64,000 nt of DNA from an uncultured Eubacteriales bacterium (GTDB lineage: Bacteria > Bacillota > Clostridia > Christensenellales > Aristaeellaceae), in contig CACZLE010000002.1 in assembly GCA_902781945.1 (NCBI GenBank), positions 62,001 through 126,000 on the forward strand, read 5' to 3'. Both the position numbers and the translations under genes were made by a program. The notes below the pieces were generated by a model. It saw only the letters and a program-made list of their open reading frames with translations, was not told the DNA's origin and ran no database searches. This document shows, piece after piece, positions 42,556-52,029 of this stretch. How positions within the stretch are numbered: the first letter of the stretch is position 1; each line of letters starts with the position of its first letter.

Positions 42556-43521
42556 ATGCCGCTTGTCAACACCCGCGATATGTTCAAGAAGGCCTACGAG
42601 GGCGGATACGCCATCGGCGCTTTCAACGTCAACAACATGGAAATCATCCAGGGCATCGTGGAAGCCGGTAAGGCCCAGAATGCTCCCCTGATCCTGCAGG
42701 TCAGCAAGGGCGCCCGCGCCTATGCCAACCACACCTACCTGGTCAAGCTGGTGGAGGCCGCCGAAAAGACCACCGGCCTGCCCATCGCTCTGCATCTGGA
42801 TCACGGCCCCGATTTTGAAACCTGCAAAGCCTGCATCGACGGCGGCTTCACCAGCGTTATGATCGACAAGAGCGGCCTGCCTTTTGAGCAGAACATCGAA
42901 GAGACCCGCAAGGTCGTCGAATATGCCCACAAGTACAACGTCACCGTGGAAGCCGAGCTGGGCAGCCTGGCCGGCGTGGAGGACGACGTGAAGGTCTCCG
43001 CCGAGGACAGCAGCTACACCCGCCCCGAAGAGGTAATCGAATTCACCCAGGCCACCGGCTGCGACAGCCTGGCCATCGCCATCGGCACCAGCCACGGCGC
43101 CTATAAGTTCACCGCCGCCCAGTGCACCCGCAATGCCGACGGCATCCTGGTGCCCCCGCCCCTGCGCTTCGACATCCTGGAAGAAGTGAGCAAGAAGCTG
43201 CCCGGCTTCCCCATCGTGCTGCACGGCGCTTCCTCCGTTCCCCAGGAATTCGTGAAGATCATCAACGAGCACGGCGGCAAGATGCCCGACGCCATCGGCA
43301 TCCCCGAGGAGCAGCTGCGCAAGGCCGCCCGCATGGCCGTATGCAAGATCAACATCGACAGCGACCTGCGCCTGGCCTTCACCGCCAGCGTGCGCAAGCA
43401 CTTTGACGAGCATCCCGATCATTTCGATCCCCGTCAGTACCTCACCGACGCCCGCGCCGCCATCCAGGCCATGGTGGAGCACAAGATCGTGGACGTGCTG
43501 GGCTGCAACGGCAAAGCCTGA
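42556..43521 (+). CDS. fba: Class II fructose-1,6-bisphosphate aldolase
   Basis: A 321-aa zinc-dependent aldolase, glycolysis and gluconeogenesis. 'YAIGAFNVNNMEI' near the N-terminus is typical. 'HLDHGPDFET' (80-89) has zinc and catalytic residues. 'IAIGTSHGAYKF' and 'IVLHGASSVPQEFV' hold later ligands and phosphate-binding residues. 'ICKINIDSDLR' type ending appears as 'CKINIDSDLRLAF'. The gene has its own promoter and terminator. Codon use is strongly biased to C-ending codons, as expected for a highly expressed gene. Confidence 0.95.
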   Translation: MPLVNTRDMFKKAYEGGYAIGAFNVNNMEIIQGIVEAGKAQNAPLILQVSKGARAYANHTYLVKLVEAAEKTTGLPIALHLDHGPDFETCKACIDGGFTSVMIDKSGLPFEQNIEETRKVVEYAHKYNVTVEAELGSLAGVEDDVKVSAEDSSYTRPEEVIEFTQATGCDSLAIAIGTSHGAYKFTAAQCTRNADGILVPPPLRFDILEEVSKKLPGFPIVLHGASSVPQEFVKIINEHGGKMPDAIGIPEEQLRKAARMAVCKINIDSDLRLAFTASVRKHFDEHPDHFDPRQYLTDARAAIQAMVEHKIVDVLGCNGKA

Positions 43522-43536
43522 ATCTAACTTTCCAAA

Positions 43537-43569
43537 GTCGTCTGATCGCCAGATCAGGCGGCTTTTTTT
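43537..43569 (+). terminator. Intrinsic terminator of fba
   Basis: An 11-bp stem (two G-U pairs), gtcgtctgatc (43537-43547) with gatcaggcggc (43552-43562), is followed by a run of seven T. Confidence 0.9.
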
Positions 43570-43641
43570 GCGTCCAAATGTCCGAAACCCGGCTTCTCCG
43601 GCGTCTAATGGATGTACACTGTAAAAAAGGAGGCGAAGGCC

Positions 43642-44106
43642 TTGGACGGAGATTTCTTTGCGAGGGAGACGGAAGCCTGTAAGGGGCTGTTGTACCGCGT
43701 GGCGTACACGATCCTGCGCAACGACACGGATTGCCAGGACGCCGTGCAGGACGCGCTGCTGAAGGCCTGGGCCAGGCGAAACAGCCTGAAAGACGAGAAG
43801 CTGTTTCGCACCTGGCTGACCCGAATCCTCATCAATGCCTGCCATGATCTGGCCAGGAAGCGCCGCCGGGTGATCGCGGCGGATGTTCTGCCGGAACAGG
43901 CGGAGGCCTTTCCCGATCTTTCCCTGGCCGTGGCCCTGGAAAGGCTGCCGGAAAAGCTCCGCGTGCCGCTGATGCTTTTCTATTCCGAAAACATGACCTA
44001 TGCCGAGATCGGCAGGGCGCTCCGCATCCCCGTCACCTCGGTGCAGAGCAGGATCAGGCGCGGCAAGGAACAGCTGAGAAAGGAGCTGATGGACGATGAC
44101 GCGTGA
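43642..44106 (+). CDS. ECF-type RNA polymerase sigma factor
   Basis: A 154-aa sigma-70 family ECF protein. Region 2 holds 'CQDAVQDALLKAWARR' and 'LFRTWLTRILINACHD'; region 4 has 'MTYAEIGRALRIPVTSVQSR', the helix-turn-helix. The start is taken as TTG 43642, 8 nt after AGGAGG; an in-frame ATG at 43612 has no ribosome site and lies only a few bases from a possible ECF -10 element (cgtctaa, 43602-43608). It overlaps its probable anti-sigma gene by 11 nt. Confidence 0.88.
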   Translation: MDGDFFARETEACKGLLYRVAYTILRNDTDCQDAVQDALLKAWARRNSLKDEKLFRTWLTRILINACHDLARKRRRVIAADVLPEQAEAFPDLSLAVALERLPEKLRVPLMLFYSENMTYAEIGRALRIPVTSVQSRIRRGKEQLRKELMDDDA

Positions 44107-45331
44107 CTGGAGCAAGCCGAATCTCAGGAATGCCTACAAGCCCGTTCCCCCGGCCTTTGATCAGGCCGTTTCCACGACCCTCCAACTTCTCCAAACGACG
44201 GATGAAAGGAAGCATATCAACCCGAAACGCATGGTGGTTTTCGCTGCTTTGTGTCTCCTTCTGGTTGGGATGACCGTTGCGTATACAGTCGCGCGGCCTG
44301 CTATTCTGCGCTGGCTTCTCGGATATGGAAACGGCAGCTCATCCCTGGAGCAAACGGCGCAAAACATCCTGGCGGAAAACAGCGCCGATCACATCACGGC
44401 GCGGATCAATGGCGTTGTATACGACGGATACCAATTTGCCTTCTCCTATGAGCTGGAAAACGATCAGCCGGATCAACCCGTCCTGGTGGCGGTGGACAGC
44501 GGCGCGCTGGTCGATGGGCAGTCATTGGGGCTGAATGTCGACATGTATGACCCGAAGATGGTGCCCGATCCCCGGGTGGACGTCCTGCCCGTGCGCCGAA
44601 ACCCCACGGACGGCGGCGGCTGGAGCCTGCCGATCCGACAGGAACTGAGCGGGGATGTGACCTGCGAAGTGACCTTTATTGTTTATCGCCCTGTCAAGAG
44701 CTTTGTGGTCATATCCGCCCCCTATCATCTGGAGGAATACGACGCCGACGTGCAGGCCGAGATCCTGGATTCCTGGAACACCCTGCGCGGCTTCCAAAAC
44801 ATTCTAATCGCGGACAGCGCGGACAACGACCCCGAAAAATGGTCCCGGGAAGGCTATACGGTCATCGATTCCAGTGGGATGATCTTAGGCAGTGCATGGA
44901 ACATGCGGCAAACCGCCCGGATCCCGGTGACGTTCACATTTCATACAGATACGGCTATCGTCTATGATTTCTCCGATACCAAGGATGTTGATCTTCCGGA
45001 TTGCACCCTGCATGTCCGCCGCCTGCGCTTTTCCCCGCTGACCACCATTGTGGATATCAGCCTGATTCCCCATAAGAACAGCCAGACGGCAGCTCAGGAA
45101 TTGGCAAAACGCTATGGTACAATCGAACTGGTTGACGAAAATGGTGCGCCCTTGCTCTTCGCGGATATGGATTATGAATACAGTCCGCTTCCTTTTGTAA
45201 CGGCACACTGGGGCGATAACGGCTGCTGGGCCTGCACATACAGGATCGAGATGCCTGGGTTGCAGGCATGGCCGGAAAGGATTAGCCTGATTACGGAACA
45301 GGGCGAGCTGCTGCGCGTAAGCCTTCCATAA
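44096..45331 (+). CDS. Probable anti-sigma factor, DUF4179-like membrane protein
   Basis: A 411-aa protein. A short cytoplasmic N-terminus (about 1-43) is followed by one membrane helix (about 46-65, 'MVVFAALCLLLVGMTVAYTV'). A large extracytoplasmic beta-rich part (about 75-411) resembles DUF4179/DUF5643 domains of anti-sigma factors cotranscribed with ECF factors. The N-terminal tail lacks an obvious zinc motif (no H-x3-C-x2-C). By position it controls the ECF factor in response to an envelope signal; the signal is unknown. Confidence 0.72.
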   Translation: MTRDWSKPNLRNAYKPVPPAFDQAVSTTLQLLQTTDERKHINPKRMVVFAALCLLLVGMTVAYTVARPAILRWLLGYGNGSSSLEQTAQNILAENSADHITARINGVVYDGYQFAFSYELENDQPDQPVLVAVDSGALVDGQSLGLNVDMYDPKMVPDPRVDVLPVRRNPTDGGGWSLPIRQELSGDVTCEVTFIVYRPVKSFVVISAPYHLEEYDADVQAEILDSWNTLRGFQNILIADSADNDPEKWSREGYTVIDSSGMILGSAWNMRQTARIPVTFTFHTDTAIVYDFSDTKDVDLPDCTLHVRRLRFSPLTTIVDISLIPHKNSQTAAQELAKRYGTIELVDENGAPLLFADMDYEYSPLPFVTAHWGDNGCWACTYRIEMPGLQAWPERISLITEQGELLRVSLP

Positions 45332-45370
45332 AAAAGCGGAATGTGCCCATACAAGCACATTCCGTTTTCT
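45330..45370. terminator. Bidirectional intrinsic terminator
   Basis: Stem cggaatgtgc (45337-45346) with gcacattccg (45355-45364), flanked by an A tract on the left and TTTT on the right. It can end both the anti-sigma gene (plus) and the Mrp/Mbh-like operon (minus). Confidence 0.88.
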
Positions 45371-45382
45371 TATATCATTTCG

Positions 45383-47521
45383 TTATTTCAACAGATACCA
45401 GCAGGTGATGAACAGGCCCACGCTCATGAGCAGCAGCCCAAAGGACACCGAGCGGGTCAGCATGCCCAGGGTCTGGCCCGCCTCGTGCTTATCCACGTCC
45501 AGGCGATACTCAAAGTCGGTATGCAGCGGATGGCGGCGCAGCACGGTGCGGTTGAGGAAGCGGGCCACGGCGTTGAGGGCGCAGCCCAGGTAATAGGTGA
45601 CGCGGGTGCCCACAGGCGGCAGATGGGGCGTTTTCTTTTTGGAAAGCACCGTGCCGCTGAGGAGCACGGCCACGCTGTCCATCAATTCGTCCAGGCAGCG
45701 GGTCACCGCCGTGATGATGGCGGGAACGATCACATAGAAGAATTTGCTGGTGGCCAGGTTATCCAGGAAACGGCTGACGGCGGTAATGCAGCCGCAGACG
45801 TATTTCTGTGTGAAATCGGAGCGGATGAAGATGTTCTCCAGGTCCAGCCATGCGGGCCAGCGGTTGACATACACCCGCGCGCCCTCGCGCTTTTCCATCA
45901 GGAAGGGCCGGATGACGCCCAGATACAGGGCCGCGCCGATCACCAGGGATTTGGCCGCGCCGATGAGGTTTTCCTCGGAGAAGTAGGCCACCGCGTGGGC
46001 GGGGCTTTCACCGTGCATGAAGCCCTGGCCCAATTCCGCAATGCCGGTCATGAGGATAGAGGGCAGCATACCCAGCGCCGGCAGGATCAGCGCCGCGCCC
46101 AGCAGGGCGAAGATGGACAGGGGCCTCAAATAGCCCTTGCGCATGCCGTCGAATTCCTCCTGACGGGCGGCGTTCTTCTCCCAGAACAGGGCGAAATAGA
46201 GCTTGAGCATGTAGGAGAAGGTCATGCCGCCGGTGATGACGAAGATCCACTCCGTGGCGCTGTACCAGGCAGCGGAAAGACCTTGTTCATGCAGCAGCTC
46301 CACATACTCCAGAATGCTTTCGTGCAGCAGGGATTTGCTGATGTAGCCATTCCACAGCGGAACGCCGCTGATGCCCAGCGCGCCCATGAGGAAGGCGATA
46401 TGCAGCACGATCTTGTTTCGGCCAAAGCCGCGGATGTCGTTCAGGTCCAGCTTGTGCAGGTTCATGTATACCGCGCCCGCGGCCATGAACAGGCACAGCT
46501 TGATGAGGCTGTGGTTGACCATGTGCAGCAGCGTGCCCTGGACGGCCAGGGCGTTGTGGTGCCCCAGCAGGCATTGCATGCCCACGCCCACCAGGATAAA
46601 GCCGATCTGGCTCATGGAGGAGCAGGCCAGGGTGCGTTTGAGGTCCACGGAGAACATGGCCAGCAGCGCGCCGCCGAACATGGTGGCCACGCCCAGCGCC
46701 AGCACCACGTTGCCCCAGGCGCCGTTATGCAGGAACAGGTTGCAGCTGGTGACCAATACGCCGAAGATGCCCGCCTTGGTGAGCACGCCGGAGAGCAGAG
46801 CGCTGGCCGGGGCCGGGGCCACCGGATGGGCTTTGGGCAGCCAGATGTGCAGCGGGAACATGCCTGCCTTGGCCGCGAAGCCGAACATCACCAGCGCGCC
46901 GGGGAGATACAGCTCCTTGGCGTCCAGGGTCTCCCCCGCCTTTTGCAGATCCGCAAAGGCCAGGGAGCCCAGCTTATGCCACAGCATGAAGAGACCCATC
47001 AGCGTCACCATGCCGCCCACCACGGCGATGCCCAGGTAGGTCTCCGCGGCCCGCATGGCCCCGGGCGTCTCCTCATGGGCTACCCAGGTGTAGCTGGTGA
47101 AGGACATGATCTCAAAGAAGATGAAGGTGGTGTAGAGGTCGTCGGACAGGAACACCCCCGCCGTGGCCCCCAAGGTCATGAGAGTGAAGAAATAATAGCG
47201 GTTGCGGTTATGATAATGGGCAAAATACTGGGGAGAGAAGAAGCCCGTCATCATCCACATGAAGGCCGCCACCAGGGTATAGAGTGCACGGAAGCCGTCC
47301 AGCCGAAAATGCAGGCCCAGGCCCGCGAAGCCTTCCCAGGTGAAGGTCAGCTCCCGGCCCAGGATGGCCTGGTAGATGCCCAGGACCGCCAGCAGGCATT
47401 CCGCCGTCAGCAGCACGCAGACGAAGGCGTTGCGGCCCGGTTTGCTTTTGCGCCCGATCAGATAGGAGATCAGCGCGCCCAGCATGGGCAGAAACACCAG
47501 CGCAGGCAACAGAATATGCAT
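45383..47521 (-). CDS. NuoL/MrpA-like proton-conducting membrane subunit
   Basis: A 712-aa protein with about 16 membrane helices, of the Proton_antipo_M (NuoL/MrpA/D) superfamily. The lead family block is 'FMWMMTGFFSPQYFAHYHNR', then 'YTTFIFFEIMSFTSYTWVAHEE' with the conserved Glu in helix 5, and 'AGMFPLHIWLPKAHPVAPAPASALLSG' (in part). 'LLHMVNHSLIKLCLFMAAG' holds a conserved Lys in helix 8. The C-terminus, about 150 aa past the antiporter core, has a NuoL-like amphipathic part. It is the last gene of the operon. Confidence 0.88.
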   Translation of the reverse strand: MHILLPALVFLPMLGALISYLIGRKSKPGRNAFVCVLLTAECLLAVLGIYQAILGRELTFTWEGFAGLGLHFRLDGFRALYTLVAAFMWMMTGFFSPQYFAHYHNRNRYYFFTLMTLGATAGVFLSDDLYTTFIFFEIMSFTSYTWVAHEETPGAMRAAETYLGIAVVGGMVTLMGLFMLWHKLGSLAFADLQKAGETLDAKELYLPGALVMFGFAAKAGMFPLHIWLPKAHPVAPAPASALLSGVLTKAGIFGVLVTSCNLFLHNGAWGNVVLALGVATMFGGALLAMFSVDLKRTLACSSMSQIGFILVGVGMQCLLGHHNALAVQGTLLHMVNHSLIKLCLFMAAGAVYMNLHKLDLNDIRGFGRNKIVLHIAFLMGALGISGVPLWNGYISKSLLHESILEYVELLHEQGLSAAWYSATEWIFVITGGMTFSYMLKLYFALFWEKNAARQEEFDGMRKGYLRPLSIFALLGAALILPALGMLPSILMTGIAELGQGFMHGESPAHAVAYFSEENLIGAAKSLVIGAALYLGVIRPFLMEKREGARVYVNRWPAWLDLENIFIRSDFTQKYVCGCITAVSRFLDNLATSKFFYVIVPAIITAVTRCLDELMDSVAVLLSGTVLSKKKTPHLPPVGTRVTYYLGCALNAVARFLNRTVLRRHPLHTDFEYRLDVDKHEAGQTLGMLTRSVSFGLLLMSVGLFITCWYLLK

Positions 47522-47537
47522 AGCCGTTCTCCTCCTT

Positions 47538-49007
47538 TCAGATCAGTCCGTTTGCGATATCGGAAAGCCAGGCGGTCACCGCCGCGCCGTTCAGGCCCAT
47601 GGCCACGATGGCGCAGCAGATGACCACGAAGGGCACCTTCATGCGCCAGGTGGGGTCATGGTTGGCTTCGCCCAAAGAGGCAAGCTCGGGATTCAAGGGC
47701 CGGAAGTATGCGCTGATCACCACGCTCATCAGGTAAATGGCTGTCAGGATGGCGCTGACGATCAGGGCGGCGATGCCCACTGTGCCATACCAGGCGCCGG
47801 TCTCCGCCGCGGCGGTGAGCAGGTTCCACTTGCTGAGGAAGCCGCTGAGGGGCGGCACGCCGATGAGGGCCAGGGAAGCCAAGGTGAACACCGCGAAGGT
47901 GAAGGGCATCACCTTGCCGAAGCCCCGCAGATCCTGCACGTATTCCTGGCCGGTTTTCACCAGCACCGCGCCCGCGCAGTAGAACAGGGTGATCTTCATC
48001 AGGCCATGGCTCACCATATGGGTCATGGCGCCGGTCATGCCCGCCGGGGTCATCAGGGTGACGCCCAGCAGGATATAGCTCAGGTTGGACACGGTGGAAT
48101 AGGCCAGGCGGCGCTTGAAGTGCTGCTCCCGCACGGCCATGGCGGAGCCGAACACGATGGTGAAGGCCGCCAGGCACAGCACGATCCCCTGGGCCCAGGT
48201 GCCCCGCAGGAAGTCGGCGCCGTAACAGTAATACACCAGCCGCATGCAGGCGTAAGCGCCCGCATTGACCACAGCCACGGCGTGCAGCAGAGCGGTGACA
48301 GGGGTGGGGGCCACGGAGGCCATGGGCAGCCAGGCGTATAGCGGGAACATGGCCGCCTTGACCGAGAAGCCCACAAAAGAGAGCACGAACACCACGCGCA
48401 GCAGGGTCAAGTTGCGGGAGGCCAGGCCGTTGAGCTTGCCGCCCAGCACGAAGTCCAGGCCCGCCCCGAACCGGGACAGCACCATGACGCCCACAAAGGC
48501 CAGGGCCGCGCCGGACAGGGAGTAGAACAGATACCGCCGCCCCGCGTGGATGGAGCGGACATCCCGCTTGTGGCTCACCAGAGGCAGGGTGGCCAGGGTG
48601 AGGCACTCATAGAACACGTAGAGACTGAAGAGGTTGGCCGCCATGGAGATGCCCAGGGTGGCGGCATAGCTCAGGGTATAATAGGCGAAAAAGGCGTTTT
48701 CGCGGTTCTCATGAGCCATGTACTCAAAGGCATACAGCGTCGCCAGAGGCCAGAAGAAGGCGATGAGGCCGGTAAAGACCCGGCTGAGGCCATCCACCCG
48801 CAGCACCAGCTCGAAGGGCGTCATGATGCGGATGATATGCAGCTCCTCCGTGGGATGGGTGAAGCACAGCGCCGCGGCCAGGGCCGATGTGAGCAGCGTC
48901 ACCGCCTCCACATACCACGCCCGGGCTTTGCGGCTCCGGAAGCGCAGCAGCGGCAGCAGCAGCCCGCCCAGCAGCGGCGCCAGCAGGGTCAACGCGATCA
49001 ATATCAT
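47538..49007 (-). CDS. MrpD/MbhH-like proton-conducting membrane subunit (third copy)
   Basis: A 489-aa Proton_antipo_M protein with about 14 helices. The conserved Glu-containing helix is 'FSLYVFYECLTLATLPLVSH'. 'AAMFPLYAWLPMASVAPTPVTALLHA' (in part) carries the central Lys/Pro region, and 'HMVSHGLMKITLFYCAGAV' the next conserved Lys. It is one of three MrpD-like genes in tandem, followed by the NuoL-like gene after 16 nt. It probably forms an ion channel in the same complex. Confidence 0.88.
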   Translation of the reverse strand: MILIALTLLAPLLGGLLLPLLRFRSRKARAWYVEAVTLLTSALAAALCFTHPTEELHIIRIMTPFELVLRVDGLSRVFTGLIAFFWPLATLYAFEYMAHENRENAFFAYYTLSYAATLGISMAANLFSLYVFYECLTLATLPLVSHKRDVRSIHAGRRYLFYSLSGAALAFVGVMVLSRFGAGLDFVLGGKLNGLASRNLTLLRVVFVLSFVGFSVKAAMFPLYAWLPMASVAPTPVTALLHAVAVVNAGAYACMRLVYYCYGADFLRGTWAQGIVLCLAAFTIVFGSAMAVREQHFKRRLAYSTVSNLSYILLGVTLMTPAGMTGAMTHMVSHGLMKITLFYCAGAVLVKTGQEYVQDLRGFGKVMPFTFAVFTLASLALIGVPPLSGFLSKWNLLTAAAETGAWYGTVGIAALIVSAILTAIYLMSVVISAYFRPLNPELASLGEANHDPTWRMKVPFVVICCAIVAMGLNGAAVTAWLSDIANGLI

Positions 49008-49019
49008 GACAGCGCCTCC

Positions 49020-50510
49020 TTACAGTACCGCCGAAGCGATGGAAGAAACGAAGCCGGTGAGCGCGCCGGGGAACATGCCAAAGAGCAGGCACAGGGCGGC
49101 CAGCAGCAGCATGGGGACCAGCATGACGGCGGTGGGCTCGGCCTTGGGCAGATCGGCGGGCTGCACGGTATTGCCCGGGAAGAAGCCCCGGATGACGATG
49201 GAGAACAGATATCCCGCCGTCAGGATGGCGCTGATCAGCAGCACCGCGGGGCCCACCCAGTTCCAGCCGTAGGCCATCGATAAGCCGCCCTGGGCCAGAT
49301 ACCACTTGCTGATGAAGCCGCAGGTGGGCGGAATGCCGATGAGGCCCATGGAGACGATGGTGTAGCACCACATGGCCACGGGCATCTGCTTGCCAATGCC
49401 GGTAAGCTCGGACACCTTGGTCTTGCCGGTCTTGTAGATCACCGCGCCGGCGGTCATGAACAGGGTGTTCTTGATGATAGAGTGGAATACGATGTGCAGC
49501 AGCGCGCCCATCATGCCCCATTCCGTCAGGGTGAAGAGACCAAAGAGCACATAGCTCACCTGGCTGACAGTAGAGTAAGCCAGGCGCTTTTTGAACACGC
49601 CCTCCTTAAAGGCCAGCATGGAGCCCAGGAACACGGTGATGATGGCCAATATCAGCCAGGCCTGCTGGACCCAGGTGCCCCGCAGGAAATCGGGACCGGC
49701 CAGATAATAGACCGTGCGGATGATGCCCAGCACGCCCGCCTTGGTGATGACGCCGGACAGCACGGCGCTGGCCGGGGCCGGAGCCACCGGGTGGGCCGTG
49801 GGCAGCCAGCCGTGCAGCGGGAACATGCCCGCCTTGACGGAGAAGCCCAATACCATCAGGAACAGCACGGTGAGCAGCAGGCCCTCGTGGCCCGCCACCT
49901 TTTCGGCGTTCAGCACGCCGCCCGCGGTGAAGGTCAGCGTATCCGCATAGCGATTCAGGAAGAAGATGCCCGCCAGGGCCAGGGACGCGCCGATGACGGA
50001 ATAGATCAGATATTTGATGCCCGCCGCCACGGCCTCCTTGGTCTGGGTGTGGGTGACCAGGGGCAGGGACAAAAGGGTCATGGCCTCATAGAACATGTAC
50101 AGGGTCACGATGGTGCCGCACAGGCTCAGGCCCATCAGCGCCGCCAGGGTGAACAGGTAGAAGGCGTAAAAGCGCTTCTCGTTCTTCTCGTGGCGCATGT
50201 ACTCAAAGCTGTAAATGCCCACGCACAGGAACACCAGGCTGATAAAGCCGGAATAGAGCCTGCCGATGTTGTCGATTTTGAGCAGCACCGGGATGGTGGG
50301 CGTGAGATTGAACAGGGTCAGGCTGCTGTCCCCCCGCAGGATCACGGCCAGCACTGCCGCCACCGTGGCGGCCAGGGTGACGGTGACGGCCACGCGGCGC
50401 AGGCGCATATCGTCCAGGGCTTTGACGAAGGCCACCAGCAGGCCTCCGATCACAGGGATCAGGATGGGCAGGGCCAGCAGCCAATCCCCGGTATTCATAA
50501 CGGTTTCCAT
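49020..50510 (-). CDS. MrpD/MbhH-like proton-conducting membrane subunit (second copy)
   Basis: A 496-aa Proton_antipo_M protein. Key segments are 'GTIVTLYMFYEAMTLLSLPLV' (in part, conserved Glu), 'AGMFPLHGWLPTAHPVAPAPASA' (in part) and 'LLHIVFHSIIKNTLFMTAGA' (conserved Lys). Two ATGs are possible: 50510 is better spaced (10 nt) from AAAGGAG than 50519, which is too close. It is closely related to the copies on both sides. Confidence 0.88.
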   Translation of the reverse strand: METVMNTGDWLLALPILIPVIGGLLVAFVKALDDMRLRRVAVTVTLAATVAAVLAVILRGDSSLTLFNLTPTIPVLLKIDNIGRLYSGFISLVFLCVGIYSFEYMRHEKNEKRFYAFYLFTLAALMGLSLCGTIVTLYMFYEAMTLLSLPLVTHTQTKEAVAAGIKYLIYSVIGASLALAGIFFLNRYADTLTFTAGGVLNAEKVAGHEGLLLTVLFLMVLGFSVKAGMFPLHGWLPTAHPVAPAPASAVLSGVITKAGVLGIIRTVYYLAGPDFLRGTWVQQAWLILAIITVFLGSMLAFKEGVFKKRLAYSTVSQVSYVLFGLFTLTEWGMMGALLHIVFHSIIKNTLFMTAGAVIYKTGKTKVSELTGIGKQMPVAMWCYTIVSMGLIGIPPTCGFISKWYLAQGGLSMAYGWNWVGPAVLLISAILTAGYLFSIVIRGFFPGNTVQPADLPKAEPTAVMLVPMLLLAALCLLFGMFPGALTGFVSSIASAVL

Positions 50511-50532
50511 TGTAATCATTCTCCTTTCCCGA

Positions 50533-52029
50533 TCAGCTGAACATTTCCAGACCCGAGCGGATGGCCGCCAGCACAGGATCGGCAGCCAGGCCCAGGATGA
50601 AGGTCAGCAGGGACAGCGCGGCGCAGGACAGGACGAAGCAGGGGCCGCCATGCCATTTCTGCTGCTGGGGAATCTGCTCCTCCCGCAGGCGGAACAGCGT
50701 CACCACCGTGCGGCCAAAATAGACGGCGTTCAGCATGGTGCTGACGGCCAGCACGGAGAGCACGGTGATCATGCGGGGGCCGCCCCACAGCACCGCCGCC
50801 TCGGCATAAGCCAGTTTAACGGCAAAGCCGCTGAGGAAGGGAATGCCGATCATGCTCAGCGCCCCCACCACAAAGGCCGCGCCCGCCGCGGGGTGCCGAT
50901 AGGCCGCGCCCCGCAGGGACGGGAAGCTGCGCTTGTCATGGGAGGCCGCGCACAGCCCGCCGGTGGCGATGAACAGCAGGGACTTGCAGATGGCGTGGGC
51001 CATGAGCTGGAACAGCGCCGCCGTCATGCCGGACTGGGTGCCCAGGCCAATGGCCATATAGATGTAGCCGATCTGGGCCACGGAGGAATAGGCGATCATG
51101 CGGCGGATATCCAGCTGGCGGATGGCCAGCACAGAGCCGATGACGGCGCCCGCCGCGCCGAACACCAGCAGGACGTCCTCCACCTGAGTATTGGCCACTT
51201 CACGCAGGCCGAACACGCGGTAGTAGAACTTGATCAGCAGGAAGATATAGCCCTTGCTGATGAGGCTGGACAGGATGGCGCTGCTGGTGGGCGTGGAGCT
51301 GGAATAGGCATCCGGCACCCAGGTGTGGAAGGGAAACAGCGCGGACTTGATGCCCAGGCCAATCGTCACCAGCGCGATCACCATGGTGAGGGGCTGCTGA
51401 TACTTGCCCGTGGCGCTGAGGGCCACGATCTTTTCCTGGATGTTGCTCATCAGCAGGTGGCCGGTGAGGTCATAGAGCAGGGTCAGTCCCAGCAGGAACA
51501 GACCGGAGCCCACCAGGTTCATGATCATGTACCGGGTGGCCGCCACCAGGGTGCGGCCCTTGGTGCGGGCGCTGATCAGCGCGCAGGCGGCGATGGTCAT
51601 GATCTCCAGAAAAACGTAGCCCGTGAACACGTCGTTGGTGAACACCTGGGCCATCAGGGCCGCGGTGGTCAGCTCGCACATGACGAAATACAGATTCTGC
51701 CGGTCCAGCAGGATATCGCGCTCGATATCCTTGAGGCCGCCCAGCACGGAAAAGAGCATCACCAGGGCGAAGCACAGGGCGGTGAGGGCCTCCAGCATGC
51801 CCGCGCGGATCTCATTGCCCCAGGGCGCGGGAAAATGGCCCATCATGAAGGTGTAGCTGCCGCCGTAGCCCTGCATCAGGGGCACGAAGGCCGCCGCCAT
51901 GAGGGTCACCAGGGAAATGACGGTCAGCGCCGCCCGGCGGGCCGCCTTGCCCTTGAGGATGGAGGTCAGCGAGGCGCTGGCCAGGGGCAGAAGGATCATG
52001 GCGAAGGGAAGATTTTGCCAAAGCTGCAT
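50533..52029 (-). CDS. MrpD/MbhH-like proton-conducting membrane subunit (first copy)
   Basis: A 498-aa Proton_antipo_M protein of MrpD type. 'FTGYVFLEIMTIAACALIS' holds the conserved Glu, and 'SALFPFHTWVPDAYSSSTPTSSA' the central region; 'QLMAHAICKSLLFIATGG' has the Lys. It abuts the MrpC-like gene, the usual order C-D, so this copy is the most likely true MrpD counterpart. The ATG overlaps the stop of the mrpC-like gene. Confidence 0.9.
   Translation of the reverse strand: MQLWQNLPFAMILLPLASASLTSILKGKAARRAALTVISLVTLMAAAFVPLMQGYGGSYTFMMGHFPAPWGNEIRAGMLEALTALCFALVMLFSVLGGLKDIERDILLDRQNLYFVMCELTTAALMAQVFTNDVFTGYVFLEIMTIAACALISARTKGRTLVAATRYMIMNLVGSGLFLLGLTLLYDLTGHLLMSNIQEKIVALSATGKYQQPLTMVIALVTIGLGIKSALFPFHTWVPDAYSSSTPTSSAILSSLISKGYIFLLIKFYYRVFGLREVANTQVEDVLLVFGAAGAVIGSVLAIRQLDIRRMIAYSSVAQIGYIYMAIGLGTQSGMTAALFQLMAHAICKSLLFIATGGLCAASHDKRSFPSLRGAAYRHPAAGAAFVVGALSMIGIPFLSGFAVKLAYAEAAVLWGGPRMITVLSVLAVSTMLNAVYFGRTVVTLFRLREEQIPQQQKWHGGPCFVLSCAALSLLTFILGLAADPVLAAIRSGLEMFS

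Noticed and set aside
45341..47623. Long plus-strand open frame (about 760 codons) opposite the NuoL-like gene
   Set aside because: It is the antisense shadow of a GC-rich gene: the product is His/Gln/Gly/Ala-rich without domain pattern, and the minus strand encodes a clear membrane subunit. The same holds for long antisense frames opposite rnj, the MoxR operon and the other pump genes.
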